From the NCBI GenBank assembly GCA_001949185.1, contig BDGG01000004.1:4170554-4234553 (forward strand): DNA of 64,000 nucleotides, written 5' to 3'. A program made the position numbers and the translations under genes. The DNA is from Ramazzottius varieornatus (taxonomy: Eukaryota > Tardigrada > Eutardigrada > Parachela > Ramazzottiidae). The notes beneath the pieces were generated by a model. It did not search any database, was not told the origin of the DNA, and worked only from the letters and a program-made list of their open reading frames with translations. Shown here in pieces: positions 1 through 11,600 of this stretch. The first letter of the stretch is position 1. Every line of letters begins with the position of its first letter.

Positions 1-1086
1 CTTCAAGGAATTTATTGTCCTCCACTTTGAAGAGAGCACCTAAGTACTAGTGCAATCTGTGCAAAGACGGTTCTCTTCTCCACTTTCGCCGGCTGCAGCG
101 ACCAGCAGGTAATTCATCCTCAATTAAACTTTGCATTGAGCAATACAGAAGAATATGTTTATACGTACTAGCAAGTAATGCCATCCACAGTGGGCTTTTG
201 AATGCAAGATTTTGTCGTGCGCTGCGTGATCAATAGAACGCTGGCGAATTAGTCCAAGGGTCAGATTATTGTCTCAAATTTCATCACAAATATATTTATT
301 ATTTATGCCAGTCGGCTGGGCTCTTGCATTAGACTCCCAAGAGGATGACCGACAACTCGCACATCATATAACCATCTATAGTGGCGCAGCTGCACAAAGG
401 GCAGAGACCGGCTGGGAAATACAAGAAGTCTAGTGTTTTGATCATAAGCCCAAAAGTAAACTCTGTCGGACATACTTGTAATAAATAAAAGTTGCAGCCA
501 TGCTCTAATTATGTTTGATCGCGTATCTATATTGCTTCATTACCGGGGATTGAAGGCTGGTCAGCCAAGACGCGCCGACAAATGATAATTACCGGTTGTT
601 TAATTAGATGCGGTCATAAATCCTAAGCGTTGACTAAGTCAACTCTCTTAGGGATATATATCATGTTATCGATTTATTTCTCAAACCCAGGGCCAAGCGG
701 GACAGACTCCCTACATCCCCACCCAGGAAGGAATGCAACCATCTAAACAGTTTCCACCATAATGTTATTTCCGAAGGTAGTCAAGCGAAGAAACGCTAGG
801 AATTTCGCCATGTTTATGTGGGATATTTGTCAAAATTCATGGTCTGGATATCACAAGTATTGCTTTAAACGCTTTTACAACGACCAGTCTGGTACCCCAT
901 CATTTCTTCCTCCTTCACGAGAGTAAACATGCAATATACCCAAGCCGCACATAAACGCACCCGCGTAAAGTACAGTATTTCCCACGTTCCCACGAGCCAC
1001 ACCCGTTGCCCCACAAATTCCCGATATTTAATGGACATCTCTTCGTGGTCAGACTTTCACGTACCGAGGAACGGTGCTGTGTTTCA

Positions 1087-1155
1087 CTTCGCTTTGAACG
1101 TGTTTTTTTGTCTGTCAGAGAAAAAAAAACACGTTCAAATGGAAGCGAGACCTTG
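1087..1155. repeat. Imperfect hairpin (inverted repeat)
   Basis: Two arms of about 23 bp face each other across a loop of about 21 nt. The left arm (1087-1109) ends in seven T after the core TTGAACGTG; the right arm (1131-1155) starts with nine A followed by CACGTTCAA. A one-base offset near the outer end is the main break. No gene is recognised next to it. It could be a small foldback element or a transcribed hairpin. Confidence 0.6.
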
Positions 1156-2162
1156 TCTCTCTTTAAGAAAATTCGACACATCTGTCAAGCTCGTTCGTCG
1201 GTTTTTCACGTATTTTCAAGCGGTCTGACCAGCAAACTGCGGAATTTGATATTGAATTTTCGAGTGGACAGATCACAGTCTCCGTGTGAAGAAGCACAAA
1301 ATGATTTCAACAAGTATCTGATCTCTTCATCTCACCAGCTTGGCGGCTAAGGGGCGTTAACCTACTGATACGGAAGATGAAAATTGTATTTTGGTAATTC
1401 ATAGAATAGCCGGAACGGCTGTATGCCCCGACGCAACAGTGCGGAAGTGCGTCTCAGTAGGCTGGCAATTATGGAAGATGATTGGAACGGCAGTGCTCCT
1501 TTTCAGGCCATAACTGTGTCAATGCGGCGCTTGGCTCTGCATTACGGCCTTCCTTGAATTACAATCCGGTTAACGGATCATGTTATCCACTCGGCACAGG
1601 AAGAAACTGTGAGCAGTAGCACGTGAGCTGGAGGAAATGGTTATCCCGGTGCCGTGGGGAGAGGTCTGCTTTTGGATAGTGTTATTGGTCGTCTCTTGGA
1701 TATCCCCTATTCAGCGACGAATGGTTTGCCCAGTTCAACTGTATGGTCACCCTCAAACACTGAATTACATACTATTGAAAAGTTATCCAGCGTTCAAGCG
1801 ATACCCAACTAGCCGCAGCTTGCATGCAAACCGGACACAAAGAGAGCCACTGTAATGCCCAAATAACAGATCGATCCTTCAAAGGAAACGTTTGCATTCT
1901 AATCGAAACTATGTTTTGAATTGGCTCAAATATCTTGTCTACACCACCGCAGAGTATTCAATGGTCAAACGGGCGGATACGGCAAATAAAGTCTTGGGAA
2001 CATTGGAAGCTGTCTGGTTAAAATTAGGTTGATTTACGAAGGGGAACATCAACCGCAAGTATCGTCAAGATGGCCTAACGCGCATGGACATCAATGCCAA
2101 GACGGTTGTCCATCAACCAGGATGAACAGAAGATGAGGAACCTCATATGGGTAAAGGGGAGC

Positions 2163-2283
2163 AAATGGAAATGCGCCGAATCGTTAGATCAACTGGCGCA
2201 CGTCTTTTAGTGCTACTGGCTGCGAGTGTGCGCCACTTGGAGAAAATTCTGGCTCAGATCATTTGCCAAGGCCCCTTTTTTTC
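2163..2283. repeat. Foldback (MITE-like) element, copy 1
   Basis: The core is a facing pair CTGGCGCACG (about 2193) and GTGTGCGCCACTTGG (about 2226), with about 25 nt between. Outer arms begin with AAATGGAAATGC on the left, matching the AAAATGGAAGC arm end of the other copies, and finish with a T-rich tail on the right. This is the only copy found outside a gene. See the family finding. Confidence 0.6.
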
Positions 2284-5200
2284 CTCTCGATCTTCACCCA
2301 ACAATATTACATGCGAAACTTTACGCTCGAACGAAGCAATGTAACCTCAACGAAAAGTTATTCCTACGTCTAATCACCCTCGTTATAACTCGTCATAATC
2401 GGATTCCGATATCGGCTTCGCACAATGACGCATTGCCGGCAGAAACACGACAAGACAGCTGGACAGAGCAACACATCATTCTTTGATTATGCATTATGTC
2501 GATCGGCTCGTTGAATAATATTTCCGTGCCGACCGGCATTCTTTGCTGGACAACGTGAACAGCTTTGAGTGACAAAGGAAGTGACGAGCTGCCCTTGCGT
2601 TTTTTCTCGCTCTTCCTTGTCAGTGGGTCAGCTTTGGACACATCATCCAAAGGAGTCACTTTTGCCTTTGTCCCACTGTCAGCACATGTCCATTTGTTAC
2701 GCAGTCAGACACCAGATCGACTCATGCACGCCCATATTCGTAATGGAGAAAATATTCAGTGTCATGCCGCGTTCACATTTATTCTGCCTGTCACAGAATG
2801 CCGTTTTTTTCGCCAACGAGCTCAAACAAACATGTAATATTTCAGATATTTATTTATGGACTCAATTTCTTCACGATCGAGTTGAAAGACAAGGCCGACA
2901 CTTTAGACGGACCAAGCAGAGGATATATGGTTTCTATAAGGCAATACTTCCAGCGTCTCTTTGAATATTTAAGAAACTCGAGTCAAATTCAAGTGCGGTC
3001 ATGTTACCCGCTTCCGTGCTCTTTGCCATAAGATGTGCTCATCCAACATGTCACAACACTTTTGCCTGTCGCCCCGATCTTTGTTATGTAGTAGCTGGAC
3101 AGGCTTTCGACTCGAGGGAAATTATGGGGATGCGTGCTTCAGTACCGTTGGTCAATTGCCGGCTGCATGTTTTGCCAGAGTTAATGAAGGTTCCGACCGG
3201 TGAAGTGCCTGACGTGATGCAATAATGTGCTCGCGGTGTACATGAAAATGGTGAGCGACATGCGACCACGACCTGTCGACCAGGTAGTACATAATAGCAC
3301 CATATTTACATCGTCCAAAATTGATTCGAACTAGATAAAGATAATTGCTTAATCAATATTCACACGTGGAAATATTGTGGGCTATTGTGGCAATATAGAC
3401 TGACGGCCTAAAATTGAACGTGACACTACAGCTGTTGACATGTGGTAAAAAAGCCGCCATAATACGCCGACTTTTGTAAATTAACTGCCATTTTCTTCTT
3501 ATTGATACGGACAAACGGACGAAGACAGCGGGCAAAATTTATATGCAGTGCCATGCGGAAGATCGTCTTACAGTACGTAATCAGATTATGCTAATTTCGT
3601 ATCGATGAATTCTCTAAATATTCTGCGGCGAGCCTTACCTTGAAGAAGATATCATTCGACGAGGAAGTACGAAGTGATGAGCAAAACAAGGCTTGTTGTC
3701 TCTGGATGAGCACAATATATCACTTAGATTAATTCCGGATATCGACAGGGGTATCAGCTGAGGATCAACGGGAGGTTAGTTTAAAGTTGTGGTTCAGCTT
3801 GGCGAATTTCGAGCATAACAGGCGATAGGAGAGCGATCAGGCGATCACAGTGCGATTGTAGACCGTTCTTCTTTGTGAGCGATGGGGCAAACTTAACTGG
3901 ACGTCGACGGACTGTCGGCACGGCAAATGCATTTGCACATGGTCAATCGGCAACCAGTGATAAAACGTGTTCAGACCACTCATGGCCTCGCTGACCAGTT
4001 CAAAGCCAAGACTAGCCACTAGAGTGATTAGAGGCATATACAAAGTATAGTATCGCTCGAGCGTCGACAGAGCGAGAGATAAGTTGACTGTACCGAGGAA
4101 CTAACCTGACAGAAACGGGTCAGGAGCGGCAAGAGAAATATGGCTGGTCACGGCAGACCGGCGTACATATGTACATATGTGCGTACAGGATATATCGCAC
4201 TGGACTACTCTTCGTCGACCAAATCGATCAGCGGGATACAAATGTGCCTTTACAAGTAGCGGCTTAGCGGGGGGAACACGGCCACAACATTACTCCTTCC
4301 CCAATTCGAACACGACTGTGCTGTCACTTCAACAGGCCGACTGGAACCGTAGATAAACTAGTGATTTGTCCCGTTGCGAAAGCCGGCTGGCTGTAATGCT
4401 CCTTCGATAACGGAGAAGCGGCTTAAATATATTAACGTTGGACTTGGCAATAAAGAGAAGCTGGACAGTGTCCAGCGCGCTAAGCATTATACCCATCACC
4501 GCCCACAATGGAAACATATGTTGATCATTTCCAGATTTTCTTTTCAATGGAAAACCGTCGGGGTTCCATTAAGCCTAATGCCAAAATCATTGGCAAATTC
4601 TTCCTTCTTTCTAGTTGGCCAACTAGGAAGTAACAACGTCTTTCTAAGTCTATACGTTGGAAGAAAGACCTGGGCTGCATTGCATGCAACGCGGCACAGA
4701 AAAGGGAGCAACCGGTTAACTTTAAATTTCGCAACGAGTGGCAATGCAACTCGAGATATAATTACGGTCATTAGAATAAACAAGGGTAATTTACCGTCCG
4801 TGGTGGCTGAAGGTGCCATTTTTAAGTGGGAAACACTATCGGAATAATACCTGCATAGACCAGTCGGTACGTATAGGCTGGCAGCTTCATCAAATTATGA
4901 TTATACGGGCAAGTGGGGAGAAACGCCCGTCTTTCTTGTTAAAAGGCGTCTCCCGAAAGCGCCAGTACCTCATAAAAGTGCAGGTTAATTTGCATGTAGG
5001 AAACTTGTTCTGTTTTAGTGCTGTTGGCACTTAACTCAATATCTCCGGTCATTTTACAGAGGCTAGGCATACCGGAGTCGACGAGATGTCTGATGATGGC
5101 TCAATATACTTGCCTGGACGAAGCAAGCAATTAGGTGGCCATCAGTTGGATAGTGATCAGCACTAATGTCCCCACAACAGGCAGCCCACCCATTCACCGT

Positions 5201-5639
5201 GGCTCTATCTTTCTCAGATTTCTAACCGATAGCTACGACCCATAATTATGTTGCCAGCAAGTTTTTGCGACGTCCGGTGTTTGGAAGGCCATTACTGCGT
5301 GTAATATTGGCCAGGTCAAATGACCAGTGTTATCTGGGTAATCTGTCCTGGTCCACTGCCTCGGGTTTCCAGTTGCATTTTCGCAAGAGATGCTTTACTA
5401 CCCAAACTGACCAGTTCTTCCTCAAAGAGTATCATTGCATTCCTCAATCACCCTTCAACTATCCGTGACGGAACGCTGCCCATGGTCACATCTGCTATGG
5501 GATAATTTTCCGAAATATATTTCACTGAAATGCAAAATTTGTCCTCTGAGCTCTCCACAATTGAAAGTGCGTCGAAAAAAAACTCAAAAGCAAAAAAAGT
5601 CGGTTTAACGCAGAAAGGATAAAAGGTACAAAGACAAGA

Positions 5640-7610
5640 AAGACTCTGGATGTATTTTTATGGAATGAATGAGCACAACCGGAAGGGTTGTCCAAAGAAC
5701 TATTGGTCCCGATTCACGGTAGTAAGGTCATTTATCGACCAAAATCAATCGGCGCCGACATACTAAACATACAAATATGCATGAAGGAAGAAATGCGGGT
5801 GTTATTGCAGGCTTGTTGATGTAAAACCTGCGTTTGTTTTCCCAAGAGTAAGGAAAATGGCTGGTGGGATGCTTTCATCGGTGTACGGCGGTTCACTGAG
5901 CTATACTCTTTACAGGTGACGCCCGACGACCATTCACCTCCTCGTTGTGTCCGGTCAAGAGGAAGACCGTTTTGGGGGTCCGGTCCTTCTTCGACGCTGT
6001 CGCTGGACAAAGCCTAGTGACTGACATGCCAGCGGGTAAACTCGAGGGAATTGAGTCCGTGCTGGCGTTGGTCAGTGTCGTCCCCTTTAAAGTGCAGGTA
6101 TCGGCGGCGGAATGTCCACTTTAGATTTCTGATGTCTTTCTGATTCACCTATTCGAGAAGAAAAGAAAGACGATGTAGAGATACACTAACCGTGACGGAA
6201 GAGAAAACACCAAAATATATAACTTTATTGAACTGGTTTCCCAGTTTGGCCTTTCCCTCGTCCATGTAAGCGTCGAGGACGGCGGTGGGGATATAATTAG
6301 AGAAGCGTTTGGACATGGTCGAATGGGCCACATAATCGACTTCCGCTTTGCTGGCCACCGAGTCTTGAAATAATTCGGGCGGTTTCACAGACTCCGGGTA
6401 GTCATCTGCGACTAAATCGTCCTCGGCAGAATCAGCATTCAGATTCATTCTTGCTGATACCATGTTCGATGAGCGTCCACCGACCCGACCGTCTTTGGCG
6501 TAGTTTTCGCATTGGTATCTTCAGCAGTAGCGAAAACTGTACCGATAGGATCCCACGAATAACCTATCGTCGTAAAACCTCGTTAATTTATCATCACTTA
6601 CAGCAAACCCGCCCATTAGAGCAGGCTCTCATAATCAGCTCACATGACACTATCCAGAAAACATTACATCCTTTCTTTGAATGTGCCAATCAGGAACTGT
6701 ATAAGGAAGGGAAAGAAAACAAGAACGGAAATCGGGGCATAGGTACCTAGGACCCAGCTCAATCTTCGGGTTCGCTGTCTACGAGGGAAGTGAATGCGGA
6801 AGAAACGTAGTTTCTATCAGGATGAGAAGACAATTAATGGCTGGCGCTGTGGTCGTCACGAGCAGCTCTCCTGTTTCAAGGTTCTAGTTAAGCCAGAACC
6901 AATTGGAAAAGCTCGAATAGCATCCAACTATGCTCAGAGATAAATGAAGGTACCGTTTGAGGATGATCGGGCGAGACCAGACCGGCCTTGGAGCCATCGG
7001 GTTCGCCGTAAGCGGATTTCGATCAGAGTCGATACGAGCAAGCTCTTTTTAGCGAACATCAGTTCGAATGAAGCACCTAATTATGATGGAACCGAAGGTG
7101 CCAGATATGGGTTTGGGAAGCGGTTCTTGCTGAAGTGATTTGGTAGCATTGTTCAAGAACGGCTGCAGAAGTCCCCGTTGCTCAAGAAGGGCTGCTTCGA
7201 TTCGATCTACAAGTTTAGTATCTTTGCTTCCACGTTGCAGCAAGTCGTCAGGCAGACGAGACTTTGCGGACAGGTTTCTGGATTTCTTTTTGCAATTACT
7301 GACGTTGTCGTTGCTCTGGTTCAGCTGGGAACAGGGCCACCCATCGTGGTCATCAGGGATCACGCGGATTTTACATGGTTCCCGGTAGCAACGACGGCAA
7401 AGTACAGCCAGGATGGTTCAGACGAACACAATTACGGCTACCGCGATGACGACTAGGATCTCGATCCAGCTACAGACAGGAACGTATCGTCGTCGGGGAA
7501 CTGACCACGGGTCCAAGACCCTGTGCTGTGCACTGGGAACTGCCGAGGAGGTCTTCACAGGTGGCGCCATTAGGGCAGGGTGTGTGCTGGTAGCCTGGTA
7601 CTACCGGGAA
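5640..7610 (-). pseudogene. Partial duplicate of the FAT-like cadherin 3' end
   Basis: The block aligns in order and in the same orientation with about 17.15-19.20 kb. It covers 3' untranslated sequence, both last tail exons and the intron between them, the 126- and 27-nt tail exons, the membrane-span exon and part of the last EGF domain. The tail keeps strings such as [13 protein letters not shown] and KAKLGNQF, and the membrane segment SWIEILVV is still readable. It is broken: at 6014-6016 a TAG replaces the Glu codon of the intact VSHEALSS, the original stop codon is changed so the frame runs on, and in the exon at about 7.05-7.13 kb the homologous frame carries stops and a shift. No upstream cadherin exons are present and no promoter is apparent. 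I infer a dead partial tandem duplicate. Transcription as an alternative 3' end of the parent gene cannot be excluded. Confidence 0.85.
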
Positions 7611-8688
7611 GGTCCAAAGGCCGCCGACCACTTAAAGAATACAGAACTCGCGATAAACGCCTAATGTTTATTGCAGACATCATAATTATATAGGCTGATC
7701 AAAACTGATGATAGAACGAAAATTTCTCCGAAAGCGAGAACAAGAACTAATCTCATCCTGATGGAGCCATTCTGCATGCACGACCGGAAGTTGGTCTAGG
7801 AAACTTGCAAGAACCAGAATACGGCCATTCAGTCACAAACTGCAAGGTAAACTGTACTTTATCATGGGCGGTAAAACCAAATCCAGTTCGTTGTATTAGA
7901 ATATTGGTTCAGAGCCATCCCTGCATAAAGCCATGCTTGGATTGCGTTACAATAGAGCCCAATACGGAAGTGGCACGAAGCCTTCGTTGGCTCTTCCGCT
8001 TCTTATGACCATTTAGACGCACCTTCGGGAAGAGATCTACCCGGCTTTGCTTTTTTCTGGGTCGCACGCCGACACTATACACCATACGAAAACCCCGGAA
8101 TTGGGATGGAGGACGAGAGATATCCGCACAGCGCCATCTGTGGGGGGCAGTGCTCCACACTGTGCGTAGGTGCGTGATCGATGCACATCGGCAGAAATGC
8201 ACTATGGCTGGGGCGAGCATAAAATTAATGGCTGTTGCAAAACTGCAAAACAATCCTTCCTCCTTCATAAAAAAATTCGTAAAAATGTCTTCCTGGTTCA
8301 AATGTCAAAAACTAGCGTGGCAAAAAACTTGTGCGGGTCCAGGTTGCTTGAGAGAACTGCATCTGTGCTGGAAGGGGAGACTGTTGACTGCACCGCTTGA
8401 TCGGGCTACGTTGAAAAATTAATTGGGATGACTGGGAAGAACGCAAAGATCGAGGTGAGGATTTTAGAACGGGGAAAATATTGCGGGGAGAAAAGCGAAA
8501 TGACGGCAAGATGGTGGGTAAGTCGAAAAGCGCGAAAAGATTTCGACGGTTTCGTGTGCAGCAACAGCAGTGGCAAGTTGCGCATGAAAGAGGTATGAGA
8601 ATGGCAAGTTGGCTGTATACACCCAAGCCAGTCGACTGCCTCTTCGATCGCGTCTTCACCGACGTCGTCCTTCGACTTCCATGACTCG
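7611..8688. other. Gap between cadherin duplicate and BAZ1-like gene
   Basis: No gene is supported. The stretch presumably holds the promoter and 5' untranslated region of the BAZ1-like gene. A good donor-like site (GTAAGTCG) at about 8519 follows AAGATGGTGG and could end an untranslated first exon. Overlapping minus-strand frames at 7.9-8.76 kb have no recognisable content. Confidence 0.4.
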
Positions 8689-11600
8689 ATGCCAGCGCAT
8701 TCCTCTTTGGATCCCCGACCATTTCCGATATCTCCCCGTAAGTACTCTCCTAACAAGTTTCTTACCGTTCACAAGATGACATTTTCGATCCCTTTCACCC
8801 CATGTACCTTAGTTGTTTCTTCTAGGTTGAGAAAAACTTGCGCAACTTTTCTGGGGAGAGCACCAGCCTCTAACAAGACGCCTTCCGAACGATGGGGAGG
8901 AGTCCACCTTGAAGAAATGATGGTGAATTTTCGGATTCGAAAGGTGTTTGTGTGAAGGTATGTCATGAGAAGTTCAGCGACGCTGCCATGCTGGATTGCC
9001 AAACGGTGAATCCTGCTTGTTGCCTTGTTTGCTTGAATGATCGACCAGTGACGGCATCTGAGCGTGGCTTGCTCACAGCTGAACGTCTCCACTGTGCTCG
9101 TAGTTTACAGTCGCCTTCGGGGACTTGATTCTGTATTTTGATTAAGACAGGTATTACCCAAGCAACCGGCATTACTTCTTCGCCCAGAGGTCCCCTGATC
9201 GTGCACACCCATCCACCTGAAACCATGCCGCCACAACCAGCATTCCCCGAAGATCTCGCTCCTGACACCCTCCTCTTTACAGCCTTCAAAACAGGCCATC
9301 ATTTTGCCAGTTACGAGTTAGTACAGAGTGGCGCTACCGTGATGCTTTCCTATCAGTGGGTATGAATTCTCCTCTAATGTTTCTGACTTTCTGTCCTTGC
9401 AGTACTCTCTTCGACCATCTGGTTGGTTGCAAGTTTCCGACACCCACTGGAAAGCTCAAAGAAAAGGGAGCTGGTCAGCCGATCATCTGGCATGACCGTG
9501 ACTTGTCCAAAAGTACCCTCACTTCCGGTAGCCAGTTCGACTTTCACGTGCAGTTGGCCATTTTGTACCTGGTACCTTTGACGCCGTCCAGAAGCCTCGA
9601 TCAGCTTGTCGCTACTCTGAACGAGTATCTGCGCAGACGCTTTGTCAAGGGCGAAAAGATTCTTTTCAAGCGTCAGAACGAATGGTTGGTTCCGTTTCCA
9701 CGTACTTCTGATCGTGTATTTACTATTACGGTCAAACTATCCTTTCGGTTCTATCATAGGGAGCACGGGGCCATCTGCAGCGTTCGTTACAGTGGCCCGG
9801 TCTTGGACGAACTGTCTTTAGATGGCACACGGTAAGTACATAGGTATTGTTATTCCTACGTGTAATGCTCGATGTTAGTTCGATGATTTCGATCATGCAG
9901 GCCCTGTTAATTTCCCCAAGTCGGTTCTTCCGGATTCCAACCTACTTATATATCCGGGTTTGGTGTACAAATGTAAATCAAAGTTTTTTGTTTTCAGGTA
10001 CCTTCCACGGGACTTTCTGTACGACGTGAAGACTCTGGACGACGGGACTCTTATCACTGATATGACGTGCAAACAGCTCCGGTAGGTTTGGGCTCGTACT
10101 TTCTCGAACTAACTATAACGGATTGTACTCAATATCAAGTTATTTTGTCATCTTCGAAATACTTTCAAGGCTTCAAGAAGGCTTTTCGCGTTTGTCGGCA
10201 AGTACCAAGCCCAAAGTGTTGCGGGTGGCCGTAGTCGCCCTCTAGCGCTTTCGCTTTGAGGGTCGCGGAGGTACCGCTATCGATCCTTCGAACTTGTTTT
10301 GATTCGACGCGCGAAGATTTTGACAATGAGTTAGCGCCTAGGCTCGATTTCGGCTGGCGGGAGAGTTTTCGTTTGCGAAGAAAGGTTCCCCTGAAAAGCT
10401 GGAAGGTTTCTGTGAAAACCATTGAGGTTCATTCCCACAAATTTTTTGTATATGTTGTATATTCGACCGCAGTAGAACTTTGCTCGCTTGAAGCAGGAGG
10501 TTATAGCGTACGCCATGCGGCCTCTTTACTAAGTGCAAGCTTCGTCGTCCGGGACTTTGTGCCTGCGCGAGCGTGTGGGATGCGAAGTGCAGAGACTGCT
10601 GCCGAAACGAGTTTGCATTACGGTATGCGTAGCGCACACTGTACGGTGTGGAATTATAGGGTACCAGGTGGCGTGGACTTCTGAAATGCACGATGAACTC
10701 TGCCATTGTTGTTTCATGGCGCCATCTAGAATTAACACATAATTATCTGCTAGGCTAACACGTGCTTTGCTTGGTAGGCGACCAGCGTTTGATCGGCCCA
10801 GCATACGGAGCTGCATACTGCTGCATTGCAAATGTCGAGAACCGAGGAAAACTAGCAGTTTATGGACATTGAAGGTACTTTCGCCCCTTCTTTGCCATCA
10901 TGTCTCTTTCTCAACCTTTTGTCCATCATTTTAGAAGAAGACTATCCTAGCCTATGATCTGAACAATCTATCCTGGTTGGACATGTTTGCTGCCAAAGAG
11001 CCACGCTTCAATGTGCTAGCCAAAGCCAGCAAGAATTTCCCTCGCAAAGACAAGAATGATCGCGGCTCTTCCTCCAAAGATCGCTCCAAAAAGAACCAGA
11101 AGAAAGACAAGCAAGTCGGCAAAGGTAAAAAAGGTTCGGAATCTTCCAAGGAACAATCGTCCAAGAAGAGAAAGCGTAAGTGGGAGACGAGAACTTTTTT
11201 CCATGTTAAAAGTGTTCACTTGACGGCTTGATGATTTGGATGTTTCAGGCGACACTTCCGCGGACCTTCACGGTTCTAAAAGTAAGAAGAATAAGCCCTC
11301 TACCTCTTCTGATGGAAAAGAAAAGGCGGGATCCAGAACTGCACTCTCCTCAGCCGAAAGAGCCGAAAGGAAGAAGCTGAAGCAGCAGGAATACAAGAAA
11401 CGAGTAAATCTTTGGAAACCTCAGATACAATCCGGGGAACCTCATGATATTTGTTCTAGTGGCGGGAAAAGATGAAACAAGACCGGGCGAAGCTTACAAA
11501 TGTCTGGGCGAAGGTTTTCTCTGTTGGGGAAGACATGGAATGTCCATCGTTAAAGGTAGCATAGGACAACTGCAAAACTTAGGGAAAATTTTTATGCTTG

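Larger units (their letters stand above)
1..5639. other. Intergenic stretch without a supported gene
   Basis: I see no open frame here that resembles a known family or that can be chained to a neighbour across plausible splice sites. The longest frames are 60-160 codons, overlap one another on both strands and have no recognisable motifs. The stretch holds a hairpin near 1.1 kb, a foldback repeat near 2.2 kb, a short palindromic ACATATGT cluster at 4162-4187 and a perfect 16-bp palindrome at 4611-4626. A lineage-specific gene with short exons could still be missed. Confidence 0.5.

Noticed and set aside
4162-4187. Palindromic ACATATGTACATATGT cluster
   Set aside because: Simple-sequence in nature; no neighbour or repeat family to support a role.
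4611-4626. Perfect 16-bp palindrome CTAGTTGGCCAACTAG
   Set aside because: No repeat elsewhere in the window and no functional context; too short to carry weight alone.
7909-8756. Minus-strand frames of 116-136 codons upstream of the BAZ1-like gene
   Set aside because: They overlap each other in different frames, have no recognisable motifs and run into the promoter side of the real gene.
10256-10831. Four overlapping frames on both strands in the large BAZ1-like intron
   Set aside because: Up to 142 codons, but mutually overlapping, Cys/His/Arg-rich by composition and without splice partners.
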